Assembly (NCBI GenBank): GCA_003246035.1
Contig: QKBP01000094.1
Location: 1-24,618, forward strand
Length of the DNA: 24,618 bases
Source: Desulfuromonadaceae bacterium
Lineage (GTDB): Bacteria > Desulfobacterota > Desulfuromonadia > Desulfuromonadales > SZUA-401
Direction: 5' to 3'
The position numbers and the translations under genes were made by a program. Below are positions 15,892 through 23,096 of this stretch, piece by piece. The stretch's first letter is position 1. The number at the start of each line of letters is the position of its first letter. Under the pieces are notes generated by a model that was not told the origin of the DNA, did no database searches, and saw only the letters and a list, made by a program, of their open reading frames with translations.

Positions 15892-16240
15892 TCGGTTGCT
15901 CAAGGAGCTTTCCCGGCGCAACTGGATCGTTCTCGGCGTCTTGACCCTGGTCAGCCTGCTCTGGCGGTCGCTCCCCATCACCCAGGGGGTCGTGGCTGGT
16001 GGCCTGCTGGCAATTATCGCCTACCGCTGGCTTCAGAACTCGCTGACCAAGGTGATCAGCAACCCCCACCGCGGTGCGGCAACAGGCTTTAAGTTCGCCT
16101 ACTTCCTGCGCCTTGGATTTATCGCAGCCGCCCTCTACCTCTTGATTGCGGTAGCCAGGCTGCATCCGGTCGCCTTGGCTGTGGGACTCTCTGTGGTGGT
16201 AGTGAACATACTTTGGACGACATTCAGACGCATGATCTGA
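15878..16240 (+). CDS. atpI: AtpI-family ATP synthase assembly protein
   Basis: Membrane protein of the ATP-synthase-I family, thought to help assemble the c ring. It has 120 residues and four hydrophobic segments. The start at ATG 15878 (MTKDDRLLKELSRRNW) has a GGAGG ribosome site inside the end of atpZ; an earlier in-frame start is therefore unlikely. It is followed by atpB after 20 bp. Sequence is poorly conserved in this family, so the call rests on size, topology and position. Confidence 0.8.
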   Translation: MTKDDRLLKELSRRNWIVLGVLTLVSLLWRSLPITQGVVAGGLLAIIAYRWLQNSLTKVISNPHRGAATGFKFAYFLRLGFIAAALYLLIAVARLHPVALAVGLSVVVVNILWTTFRRMI

Positions 16241-16260
16241 TTTAAGGGAGAACGCACAAG

Positions 16261-16962
16261 ATGACTCATCCTTTTTTATTCTTTCAGTGGCTGGCCGACA
16301 AACTTCACTTCGCTGAGGTGTTCGGCTTTCACCATGCCGAGAAGATCAATCACGTCACCTACACCTGGTTCGTGATGCTGATCCTGGTGGTTCTGGCGTT
16401 CCTCGCCGCCCGCTCGATCAAGACCATTCCCGGTGGATTGCAGAACCTGATGGAGGTTATCGTAACCGGCATCGAGGGTCTGATTGTCGAGACCATGGGC
16501 GAAGAAGGGAAGAAGTACTTCCCGCTGATCGCCACTATCGCCCTGTTCATCCTGGTCTCCAACCTGATCGCCCTGGTCCCCGGCTTCTTCCCGCCGACCG
16601 CCAACCTGAACACCAACCTGGCCCTGGCTCTGGTGGTGTTCGCCATGACCCACATCATCGGCTTCAAGAAGCACGGCATCGCCTACCTCAAGCACTTTAT
16701 GGGCCCGGTCCTGGCGCTGGCCCCGTTGATCTTCGTGATTGAGATCATCGGGCACCTGGCCCGTCCGATCTCATTGACCCTGCGTCTTTTTGGCAATATG
16801 TACGGCCACGAAATCGTGCTGATGATCTTCCTTGCCCTGGTGCCGTTCCTGCTCCCGGTGCCGATGATGGTTATGGGCGTGCTGGTCGCTTTTATCCAGA
16901 CTTTCGTCTTTACTCTGCTGGCCATGATCTACATCGCCGGCGCCCTCGAAGAAGCACACTGA
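16261..16962 (+). CDS. atpB: ATP synthase F0 subunit a (AtpB)
   Basis: Stator subunit that provides the half-channels for ion flow past the c ring. It has 233 residues with five or six membrane helices. The essential arginine is R175 in [18 protein letters not shown], equivalent to E. coli R210, and the late helix ends [24 protein letters not shown] as usual. AAGGGAG lies before the ATG. The peripheral stalk and F1 genes (atpFHAGDC) are not in the window, a split arrangement known in Geobacter relatives. Confidence 0.97.
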   Translation: MTHPFLFFQWLADKLHFAEVFGFHHAEKINHVTYTWFVMLILVVLAFLAARSIKTIPGGLQNLMEVIVTGIEGLIVETMGEEGKKYFPLIATIALFILVSNLIALVPGFFPPTANLNTNLALALVVFAMTHIIGFKKHGIAYLKHFMGPVLALAPLIFVIEIIGHLARPISLTLRLFGNMYGHEIVLMIFLALVPFLLPVPMMVMGVLVAFIQTFVFTLLAMIYIAGALEEAH

Positions 16963-17029
16963 TCCCTTACGGGTTCGGTATAAAGTCCTAACTATTTAGG
17001 AACAAAACAACACACGAAGGAGAAGTAAC

Positions 17030-17287
17030 ATGGAACAGTTTTTCGCTTGGTGCATGATCGCTGCAGGTTTCGGTATGGCTATCGGTTCGTTCGGTACCGG
17101 TCTCGGCCAGGGTCTGGCTATCAAGAGCGCGGTTGAAGGCGTGGCCCGCAACCCCGGCGCTTCGGGCAAGATCCTCACCACCATGATGATCGGTCTGGCG
17201 ATGATCGAGTCCCTCGCCATCTACGTTTTCGTTGTGGCGATGATCATCCTCTTCGCCAACCCCTTCGCAGCCAACTTTGTGCACTAA
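17030..17287 (+). CDS. atpE: ATP synthase F0 subunit c (AtpE)
   Basis: Hairpin protein that forms the rotor ring. It has 85 residues, two helices, and a GAGAAG/AAGGAG ribosome site. The glycine-rich first helix ([12 protein letters not shown]) and RNPGAS loop are standard. The ion-binding glutamate is E60, and Q27, S61 and Y65 are also present; Gln, Glu and Ser in these places are part of the Na+-type signature of Ilyobacter/Propionigenium rings. The threonine that follows the serine there is Leu (L62) here, so the coupling ion cannot be decided from sequence. Confidence 0.97.
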   Translation: MEQFFAWCMIAAGFGMAIGSFGTGLGQGLAIKSAVEGVARNPGASGKILTTMMIGLAMIESLAIYVFVVAMIILFANPFAANFVH

Positions 17288-17312
17288 ATCCAAGCACAAC
17301 AGCATGGACCTG

Positions 17313-17344
17313 AAAAGCGGCGAGCCACGGCTCGCCGCTTTTTT
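17313..17344 (+). terminator. Rho-independent terminator of the atpZIBE operon
   Basis: GCGGCGAGC/GCTCGCCGC stem with a CACG loop, preceded by AAAA and followed by TTTTTT, begins about 25 bp after atpE. The A-tract in front makes it potentially bidirectional. Confidence 0.92.
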
Positions 17345-17350
17345 ATATTC

Positions 17351-17379
17351 TTGACAATTTTTCGGTGACATTCTATTTA
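17351..17379 (+). promoter_or_regulatory. Promoter of the PAS/sigma54 activator gene
   Basis: TTGACA (17351-17356) and TATTTA (17374-17379) with a 17-bp spacer, immediately after the atp terminator. Start near 17386, leader about 65 nt. A second TATAAT (17412-17417) lacks a good -35. A TAATTG/CAATTA inverted repeat lies in the leader. Confidence 0.65.
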
Positions 17380-17450
17380 TTAGAAAATCTTAGCCAACTC
17401 TAATACTTCTGTATAATTGAATAATCCAATTACGGAAAGAACGTACCCCT

Positions 17451-18791
17451 TTGGCAAGCCAACGACTCGAAAACCTGAGGTACATTTTCGACTGTGTTCC
17501 TGACGGCGTTGTCTCCGTCGACAACCAGATGCAGATCACCTATATCAACCGCGCCATGGAGGAACTGTTTGGCCTCCGCACGGCAGAGGTCATCGGCAAA
17601 CCGTGTCGTGATGTGATCCGATGCGACGACTGCGCCCAGATTTGCCCCGTTCTGGAGGCGATTCAGTCCGGAAGACCGATCGTTCATCGCGAGATAGATC
17701 TGCACCTTCCGAACAGCCAACCCATCTCGGTCTCCGCAACGGCCAGCGCCCTTATCGACCCCGAAGGCACTGTCTGCGGCGGCGTCATCACCGTTCGCGA
17801 CCTCAGTCAACGTGCCCTGCAACGCCGCAAGCTGTCCGAGCAGTATTCATTCTGTGGCATCGTCAGCCGCAACGAAGCCATGCAGCAGCTCTTTGAAATC
17901 CTCCCCGACATCGCCGCCAGCGACGCAACGGTGCTCTTTTACGGCGAGAGCGGTTCGGGAAAGGAGCTGTTCGCCAAGGCCATTCATGACCTCAGCCCGC
18001 GCCGGAAGGGCCCGTTGGTGACTATCAACTGCGGAGCCTTACCGGAACCGTTGCTCGAAGCAGAGATCTTCGGAGCGCGCAAGGGATCGTATACCGGCGC
18101 CTTCGAGAACCGCCCGGGACGCCTGGAACTGGCATCCGGCGGCACCCTCGTGCTCGACGAGATCGGCGATCTGCCGCTGCCGTTACAGGTCAAGCTTCTG
18201 CGGGTGCTCGAAAGTCACGAATACCAGCCTTTGGGCGCCAGTCAGCCCGAGAAGGCCGATGTGCGATTTGTCGCGTCGACCCATCGCAATCTGGAGCGCA
18301 TGGTTGAGGAGGGGAGTTTCCGTCGCGACCTTTATTTCCGTCTGAACGTGGTGACCATCGAAATCCCCCCCTTGCGGGAGAGACGAGAGGACATCCCGCT
18401 GCTCATCGACCTCTTCATGGATCGCTGCAACCAGGATTTCAACAAGAAGATTCAGGGAGTGGCTCCCGAGGTCTGTCGCATGTTCATGGCACACGATTAT
18501 CCCGGGAACGTCAGAGAGTTGTTACATCTGGTCGAGCAGAGCGTCATTCTCTGCAGAGGGCATGAAATAACGCTCGAGACCCTCCCGCCTGCCTTTCGCG
18601 AGGCGAATGCCCACAAGGGTCATGCCGCTTATCAACGGACCAAGATTCCCAGCCGTGAGATGCTGATCGAGATCCTCCAGCGCCACAAATGGCACCGCAA
18701 CGACGCGGCGGACGAACTCGGCGTCGACCGCACGACTCTGTGGCGCTGGATGAATCGACTCGGGGTCAGCGAGCGGCACATTCAGCACTGA
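17451..18791 (+). CDS. PAS-domain sigma54-dependent transcriptional activator
   Basis: Enhancer-binding protein that would open sigma54 promoters by ATP hydrolysis. It starts at TTG 17451; an in-frame stop lies just upstream, and the PAS domain begins at once. It has 446 residues. PAS is at about 5-118 with a cysteine set C52, C58, C61, C65 (CRDVIRCDDCAQICP) that could bind metal or Fe-S or sense redox. The AAA+ domain spans about 135-370: Walker A GESGSGKE (165-172), Walker B LVLDEIGD and Arg-finger FRRDLYFRLN. The sigma54-contact loop reads GSYTGA (212-217) instead of GAFTGA. A Fis-type HTH lies at 404-439 (VDRTTLWRWM). Targets unknown. It ends 5 bp from the convergent TPR gene with no terminator between. 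Confidence 0.92.
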   Translation: MASQRLENLRYIFDCVPDGVVSVDNQMQITYINRAMEELFGLRTAEVIGKPCRDVIRCDDCAQICPVLEAIQSGRPIVHREIDLHLPNSQPISVSATASALIDPEGTVCGGVITVRDLSQRALQRRKLSEQYSFCGIVSRNEAMQQLFEILPDIAASDATVLFYGESGSGKELFAKAIHDLSPRRKGPLVTINCGALPEPLLEAEIFGARKGSYTGAFENRPGRLELASGGTLVLDEIGDLPLPLQVKLLRVLESHEYQPLGASQPEKADVRFVASTHRNLERMVEEGSFRRDLYFRLNVVTIEIPPLRERREDIPLLIDLFMDRCNQDFNKKIQGVAPEVCRMFMAHDYPGNVRELLHLVEQSVILCRGHEITLETLPPAFREANAHKGHAAYQRTKIPSREMLIEILQRHKWHRNDAADELGVDRTTLWRWMNRLGVSERHIQH

Positions 18792-18796
18792 TCCCA

Positions 18797-19579
18797 TCAA
18801 CCCGCCTCTACCGGCCTCGGCAGACGATAGCGGATACGCATCAGAGCCGGGCCTAGCCGCTTGCGCAGCCACAACAGCAGCCAGCCGAGCGGGGTTCCCC
18901 TCAGGTGCATCTCGTCCAGCAGGATCGCCCGCTCCGAACGGGCGTGCTTGTCCTGGGGATTCTCCTTCAGAACGGCATCGAAGATCTCCAGCGCCTCCTT
19001 CTCGAATCCGAGTCGCGACAGCGAGACCGCCTTGTTGCGCAGTGCGTGGTGTTGCCCCGGATCCAGCGCGAGGATCGCCTCGAAGCTCTCGAGGGCCAGG
19101 TCGTCGTAACCCATCTTGGCCAGCGAAACACCCTTCTGGCCCAGGGCCTGAAGGTTTTTCGGTTCGAGTTCCAGCACCCGGTCGAGCATCTCCACGGCCT
19201 GCTTCGGTTTCCCGGCCATCGACAGCAAAACCGCACAGTTGCCCAGAATAAACGGTACGCGGGTCATCGCCTCGGCCGCTAGGACCTGGAGACGGGCCCC
19301 CTTGCGGACATTCCCCGTCAGGGCCGCGAATTCTCCTGCGAAAAAGTTTGCAAGACCCGCAGCCTCCTCGGCACGGGCATCCCTTTCTACTCGACCGGAC
19401 AGATCGATGGCATTTGCGATCTCACCCTCTTCACACAGGCGGTTGATTTCGTCGAGCTGTTCCCGGTAGTAGTCGATTCGCGCGTCCATAGCCTTCTCCC
19501 CACCGCGATGAATTAATCCAAGCTCATCATAGGGACTGTCGGGACAAAACTCAACCTTCTTGGCAGCAGCGGGCTTCAT
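18797..19579 (-). CDS. TPR-repeat protein
   Basis: Predicted scaffold or adaptor of 260 residues with at least four tetratricopeptide repeats between about 105 and 230 (for example AVEMLDRVLELEPKNLQALG and ALEIFDAVLKENPQDKHARS). No signal peptide or catalytic motif is seen; a basic, hydrophobic C-terminal stretch (GWLLLWLRKRLGPALMRIRY) may touch the membrane. The ATG at 19579 overlaps the stop of the upstream small membrane protein by 4 nt. An internal ATG at 19489 has a stronger ribosome site (GGGGAGAAGG) and would give about 230 residues, so the start is uncertain. Last gene of the cbcL group; possibly helps assemble or position the cytochrome. Confidence 0.8.
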   Translation of the reverse strand: MKPAAAKKVEFCPDSPYDELGLIHRGGEKAMDARIDYYREQLDEINRLCEEGEIANAIDLSGRVERDARAEEAAGLANFFAGEFAALTGNVRKGARLQVLAAEAMTRVPFILGNCAVLLSMAGKPKQAVEMLDRVLELEPKNLQALGQKGVSLAKMGYDDLALESFEAILALDPGQHHALRNKAVSLSRLGFEKEALEIFDAVLKENPQDKHARSERAILLDEMHLRGTPLGWLLLWLRKRLGPALMRIRYRLPRPVEAG

Positions 19580-19821
19580 GCCGCCAGGCGGTTGCGCAGC
19601 ACCCGCATCATCAGCACGCCCAGGATCGACAGGCACAGCCCTACGGCCACAAAAAGATAACCAAGGGTGCTACCATCGCCGAGTCCCAGTAAATCCCGTC
19701 CCTGAAAAAGCGCGATCAGAGCAAGGCCGCCGAATGTCGAAACTCCACCTACGATGTAGAGCAGCAGCGAGAGCAGGCCACCCACCATGCCACGATCGAT
19801 TCCGTTGATTCCCTTGAGCAT
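19576..19821 (-). CDS. Small two-helix membrane protein
   Basis: Not recognised. It has 81 residues with hydrophobic helices at about 12-40 and 54-75 and a short charged C-terminus (MRVLRNRLAA). AAAGGATC precedes ATG 19821. It lies 51 bp after cbcL, separated by a GC-rich hairpin, and is coupled to the TPR gene by a 4-nt overlap. Possibly an accessory subunit of the CbcL-type quinol oxidoreductase; this is inferred from position only. Confidence 0.75.
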   Translation of the reverse strand: MLKGINGIDRGMVGGLLSLLLYIVGGVSTFGGLALIALFQGRDLLGLGDGSTLGYLFVAVGLCLSILGVLMMRVLRNRLAA

Positions 19822-19834
19822 CGTTGATCCTTTC

Positions 19835-19860
19835 CGGCGGCCCCGCTAACGGGGCCGCCG
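19835..19860 (-). other. GC-rich hairpin after cbcL
   Basis: An 11-bp perfect stem (CGGCGGCCCCG/CGGGGCCGCCG) with a 4-nt loop lies between the cbcL stop and the ribosome site of the next gene. No T-run follows on the minus strand. It probably protects the 3' end of the cbcL message or lowers expression of the distal genes. It could act as a factor-dependent stop. Confidence 0.5.
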
Positions 19861-19872
19861 CTTACATTACGC

Positions 19873-21699
19873 TTAGCCTGAAATGAAGGCCATCAGCATC
19901 AGCACCGCCAACGCCAGACCGGTAAAGACCGCCAGGAAGCCAAAACCCTTGAAGACGAAGTCATAGAGAGGACCACTGACTTTTTCCATGTGATAGTCCT
20001 CGGTGACTCCGGTATCTTCGTAGCGCTTCCACTGATCCCCGCGCTCCTCGATGAATTCCTCCTTGGAGATCTGGCCATTGAAGATGACGAAATCCATCGG
20101 GAACTTTTCAGGGCGACCATGGGTGTTGAAGAAATGTACCGTGAAGATGAAACCGGTCGCCAGCAGCGCCTCGTCCGAGTGGACGATGGTCGCGACGTTG
20201 AACATCCACCCGGGGAGGAACTGGCCGAACAGTTCGGGGAACCAAAGCAGCAGGCCGGAGCCGCCGATGGCGAACATACCCCAGAAGACGGCGAGGAAGT
20301 CGAATTTCTCCCAGTAGGTCCAGCGTTCGAATGTCGGCTTGGGACCCTTGAAGAAGAACCAGCGGATCATCGCCTTGATGTCACGGATGTCACGGAAGTT
20401 CGGCATCAGCGAATCAGGTCCGAACAGGCGGATCAGCCAGTTGGCCTTGAGGTCGCGCCGGACGAACAGGAAGTCGATGCTCATCAGGATGGCCGAGAGG
20501 AAGTAGTAGAAGGTCAGGACTGCACAGCCCCTGTGGATCAGACCGGCATATTCGACCCCCCCGAAGAAGGCCATCATCTGGCGTGCCCACTCCTGCTCGA
20601 AGAACTTCAGCGGCAGGCCGGTCAGTGAGAGACCGAGGAAGCTGATGATGACGGTCAGGTGCAGGAAGATGTGGCGTTTCTGGAAGCGCTGATACTGGCG
20701 ATGTGCCTCGGTGATGTGGTGTTCATGCCCCTGGGCCAGCAGCTTCTGTCTTTCGCGGTTATCAATAAAACCGCGGAACATCCACAGCAGGGTATGGATC
20801 CAGAAGACCGCAAACGTACCGACCAACAGACCGGTCATCCCCATGTAGGTGTAATAGAGGATCGGATAGTTCGCGCTGTCGCCATGATCGGCGTGGGCGT
20901 AGTACTTGGTAAAGGGGACCGTGGCCTTAGGGTGGCAGGCACTGCAGGTCTCCACGAGGTTGTCCGGATGGATGCTCGAAGCCGGGTCCGATGCCGGCAG
21001 TGCCTTGTGGGCGCTGTGACAATCCGCGCAACCAGCTACCAGCTCTGGGAACCCGAGCTCGACGCTCTTGCCATGGTAACTCTCGATAAAGGTTTCCACG
21101 GTGTGCGGCCGCAACCCGTTGCGCTCGATGACCTCCGGCGAACTGTGGCAATCCACGCAGGCCTCGGTATGAATCAGGTGTGCTTCGCTCCCCTCCAGAG
21201 CCTTGATGTTGTGCAGACCATGGCAATCGGTACACCCCGGTGCATCAGGGCTCCCCTTGGCAACGCCCATGGCGTGGGACGAGGCCTGGTAAGCATCGGT
21301 CTCGTGGCAGCTCCCACATCGCTCGACGATAGCTGTTTTGTCCATCGCCCCTTTTTGCAATGCGTGAATTTCCGCATGGCAGTCGACGCATCCGATCTCG
21401 TTGTCCGCATGCACGCTGGTCGCGTGCTGTGCGGAGACGTCCTGGTGGCAGCCGACGCAGGAGACTTTGCCGACCTCGATTTCACCATCGGCATGCTTGG
21501 CCAAGCTGTTGATTTCGACGTGGCAGCTGGTACAGGAATTCTGCCCATGGACCGAACCCTTGAACGCGGCCGCCGCAATGCTTCCGTCATGGCATTTGAG
21601 ACACGCACGCGGCGTAATGTCGAGGCTTGCGTCGGCGAACGCCCCGGTTGCCAGGGCTACCCCCAGCAGTATGGTTCCAATGTGTAGCCATCGTTTCAT
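19873..21699 (-). CDS. cbcL: CbcL-type fused nine-heme cytochrome c / membrane cytochrome b, menaquinol oxidase
   Basis: Inner-membrane quinol:periplasm oxidoreductase. From ATG 21699 (GGAGGAGAAGATC upstream) it has 608 residues. Residues 1-24 are a signal peptide. Nine CxxCH heme c motifs follow at C33, C56, C81, C104, C128, C156, C181, C224 and C252. From about 281 to the end lies a membrane cytochrome b of the HydC/FdnI type with several helices and candidate heme ligands (e.g. H302, H352 region). Nine hemes c plus a diheme b in one chain is the architecture of Geobacter CbcL, needed there for respiration to low-potential metals and electrodes. The gene follows a transposase-derived regulator-like gene by 23 bp. 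Architecture is certain; orthology to CbcL is likely but untested. Confidence 0.88.
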   Translation of the reverse strand: MKRWLHIGTILLGVALATGAFADASLDITPRACLKCHDGSIAAAAFKGSVHGQNSCTSCHVEINSLAKHADGEIEVGKVSCVGCHQDVSAQHATSVHADNEIGCVDCHAEIHALQKGAMDKTAIVERCGSCHETDAYQASSHAMGVAKGSPDAPGCTDCHGLHNIKALEGSEAHLIHTEACVDCHSSPEVIERNGLRPHTVETFIESYHGKSVELGFPELVAGCADCHSAHKALPASDPASSIHPDNLVETCSACHPKATVPFTKYYAHADHGDSANYPILYYTYMGMTGLLVGTFAVFWIHTLLWMFRGFIDNRERQKLLAQGHEHHITEAHRQYQRFQKRHIFLHLTVIISFLGLSLTGLPLKFFEQEWARQMMAFFGGVEYAGLIHRGCAVLTFYYFLSAILMSIDFLFVRRDLKANWLIRLFGPDSLMPNFRDIRDIKAMIRWFFFKGPKPTFERWTYWEKFDFLAVFWGMFAIGGSGLLLWFPELFGQFLPGWMFNVATIVHSDEALLATGFIFTVHFFNTHGRPEKFPMDFVIFNGQISKEEFIEERGDQWKRYEDTGVTEDYHMEKVSGPLYDFVFKGFGFLAVFTGLALAVLMLMAFISG

Positions 21700-21722
21700 G
21701 ATCTTCTCCTCCGTTCCTTTCA

Positions 21723-22445
21723 TCAATTCAAGATAGTTCCGCAATCTTCAGAGGTTGCGGCTTGCAGGACTCGATACGCATCGACGCGGTCTCGACAGTT
21801 GTACCGAAACAGCATCTCCTCTAGGTAAAGCAGGGCCTTCTCTGTCGGGATCCCACGGTAGGGCCTCATCATCTCGAGCATGAATTCCAGACAGTCGATA
21901 CACCGATCTCCCATCCCGCTCTCCCCGAGGCGGCGCCGGAAAACATGCTCCTGCTCCAGCTGCAACCCTCCCGGTGAGCGGCGGTAGACCAAAACCACCG
22001 GCAGCTTTTGCCCCTCTAAAACGTTTATGCCCGTGGCGATTTCTTCCGGCAGGACCATCACGACCCTCTCATCCTTTTCGACCAGATAAAACATCGGAAA
22101 CTCTCCCGTCTTAAGCCATCCGCTCGGGGCTGCATCCCGAGCATCGGCTTCGAAAGTGTTCCCTAATACCGTGCATGTGCGCTGCCGGTTGCTCTGGGCA
22201 AGAAGACTCCTGAACTCTCCGTACAGCTTCTGCACAGTCTTGCGATTGATCTGCAGCTCCCGGGCGAGCACCTCGGCCGGAGTTGTCTCCCAGAACCCCT
22301 CCTGCACCTGGCACAGAATTGATGCAGGGAGCTTCCGCTTCCTTTTGCCCGGGGAAAACTTGCGCCGGCAGGCTTTGCATTGCCTGCGCCCGTCGGCAAG
22401 CGCGTAATGCTCCTTGGCATGACATTCCGGACATGCAATTTCCAT
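21723..22445 (-). CDS. IS1595/ISXO2 transposase-derived zinc-ribbon HTH protein, probable regulator
   Basis: 240 residues from ATG 22445 (MEIACPECHAKEHY); the ribosome site is weak, and an upstream extension reads into the leader. The order is zinc ribbon (C5, C8, C23, C26), basic linker, helix-turn-helix (about 52-82, TPAEVLARELQINRKTVQKL), a middle domain, and a C-terminal YRGIPTEKALLYLEEMLFRYN that matches the end of ISXO2-type transposases. The catalytic acid triad of that family is not evident (only an ExD remnant near 99-101), and I see no terminal inverted repeats or target duplication. It is best read as a domesticated transposase acting as a DNA-binding regulator, co-transcribed with cbcL. 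True transposition ability is unlikely but not excluded. Confidence 0.7.
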   Translation of the reverse strand: MEIACPECHAKEHYALADGRRQCKACRRKFSPGKRKRKLPASILCQVQEGFWETTPAEVLARELQINRKTVQKLYGEFRSLLAQSNRQRTCTVLGNTFEADARDAAPSGWLKTGEFPMFYLVEKDERVVMVLPEEIATGINVLEGQKLPVVLVYRRSPGGLQLEQEHVFRRRLGESGMGDRCIDCLEFMLEMMRPYRGIPTEKALLYLEEMLFRYNCRDRVDAYRVLQAATSEDCGTILN

Positions 22446-22524
22446 GAAGTGTTCCCATTGCTCATTTGCCCCTGGACCTCGACTCACAAATGGTCCGATT
22501 AAGTGGGCTTGATTTAAAGGCCGC

Positions 22525-22550
22525 AAAAAAAACCACGGTCCTTTCGGACC
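22525..22550 (-). terminator. Terminator-like hairpin upstream of the cbcL regulator gene
   Basis: On the minus strand GGTCC-GAAA-GGACC (22537-22550) is followed after four bases by eight Ts (22525-22532). It lies after the microprotein operon and 80 bp before the regulator gene. It may end the microprotein transcript, or serve as an attenuator for the regulator-cbcL operon. The stem is short (5 bp), so efficiency is uncertain. Confidence 0.5.
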
Positions 22551-22569
22551 CTGAGATTGTCCCTTCTGC

Positions 22570-22684
22570 ACCTGGGGGACGCGCCCCCTGTCATCCGGGT
22601 GACGGGATCACGGTCCCGCCACCCGGCCTTATGCTCTTCGTTCGTTTCTCCCTGTGGATCGGTCACTCCCACGCCTGGCGACTC
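22570..22684 (-). ncRNA. Structured intergenic RNA segment, possible attenuation leader
   Basis: The gap between the last microprotein gene and the terminator-like hairpin contains a 13-bp stem (22595-22607 with 22614-22626, loop CCGTGA on the minus strand) and a second G5/C5 stem (74-78 with 84-88 of the 22500s). The long stem has a G-U pair only when read as minus-strand RNA (A-C on the plus strand), which favours minus-strand function. No known riboswitch class could be fitted. It could instead be a 3' UTR. Confidence 0.35.
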
Positions 22685-22858
22685 CTAGGAAATCCGGCCG
22701 AGCAGGTCGACCGCCAACCCCCCGAGACAGCTCATCGACCAGAGAATAAAAATCGAGGTGAGCAGCCCGACCAGGACGACGACGGCCAGGAAACCAAGGC
22801 CGGAACTCCAGCCCAGAGACTTTTCGAACATCTTGTGCATATTCATGTGCAGTTTCAT
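22685..22858 (-). CDS. Microprotein 3, single-helix membrane protein (57 aa)
   Basis: Too short for routine ORF calling, but well supported: ATG 22858 with GGGGGAGGA upstream, 57 residues. An amphipathic Met-rich N-terminus (MKLHMNMHKMF) precedes one hydrophobic segment (about 19-48). The segment FILWSMSCLGGLAVDLLG parallels FIVWSFTCMGGAVVSMMG of the preceding microprotein, so the two are paralogues. Last of three tandem small genes after the NifX-like genes. Function unknown; the conserved W and C-x-GG could mark a contact or ligand site. Confidence 0.8.
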   Translation of the reverse strand: MKLHMNMHKMFEKSLGWSSGLGFLAVVVLVGLLTSIFILWSMSCLGGLAVDLLGRIS

Positions 22859-22898
22859 GATTTCCTCCCCCGGGAGAGATGCTTGCGGCCCGGGTTGC

Positions 22899-23051
22899 TT
22901 AGCCCATCATCGAGACGACGGCACCACCCATACAGGTGAAGGACCAGACGATGAACGCTGCCAGCGAAAGGCTCACAAAACCCATGGCCCCGTACACGCC
23001 AGCTTTGTAGGTTGTTTTGATCGGTTTGCTGATAAGGTTTTCGGCTTTCAT
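22899..23051 (-). CDS. Microprotein 2, single-helix membrane protein (50 aa)
   Basis: ATG 23051 with a strong AGGAGGT ribosome site; 50 residues. The N-terminus MKAENLISKPIKTTY matches MRIENLTSKPRKANY of microprotein 1, and the C-terminal half matches microprotein 3, so it links the family. One hydrophobic helix at about 18-42 contains W36 and ends in CMGG. A short positively charged N-terminus suggests the N-terminus stays in the cytoplasm. Function unknown. Confidence 0.82.
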   Translation of the reverse strand: MKAENLISKPIKTTYKAGVYGAMGFVSLSLAAFIVWSFTCMGGAVVSMMG

Positions 23052-23096
23052 CACACACCTCCTGATCGTTCGGTTTACGATTCGTGCTACAGGGTC

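Noticed and set aside
21723..22445. Intact insertion sequence
   Set aside because: No terminal inverted repeats or target duplication seen, catalytic residues not evident, and the gene is tightly placed 23 bp before cbcL.
22525..22684. Known riboswitch (c-di-GMP/GEMM, glycine, TPP or Moco class)
   Set aside because: Short phrases resemble parts of these aptamers on one strand or the other (e.g. GAAGGGACAATCTCAGG on the minus strand is like the glycine 3' core), but the remaining conserved helices and loops cannot be placed. A covariance search would decide.
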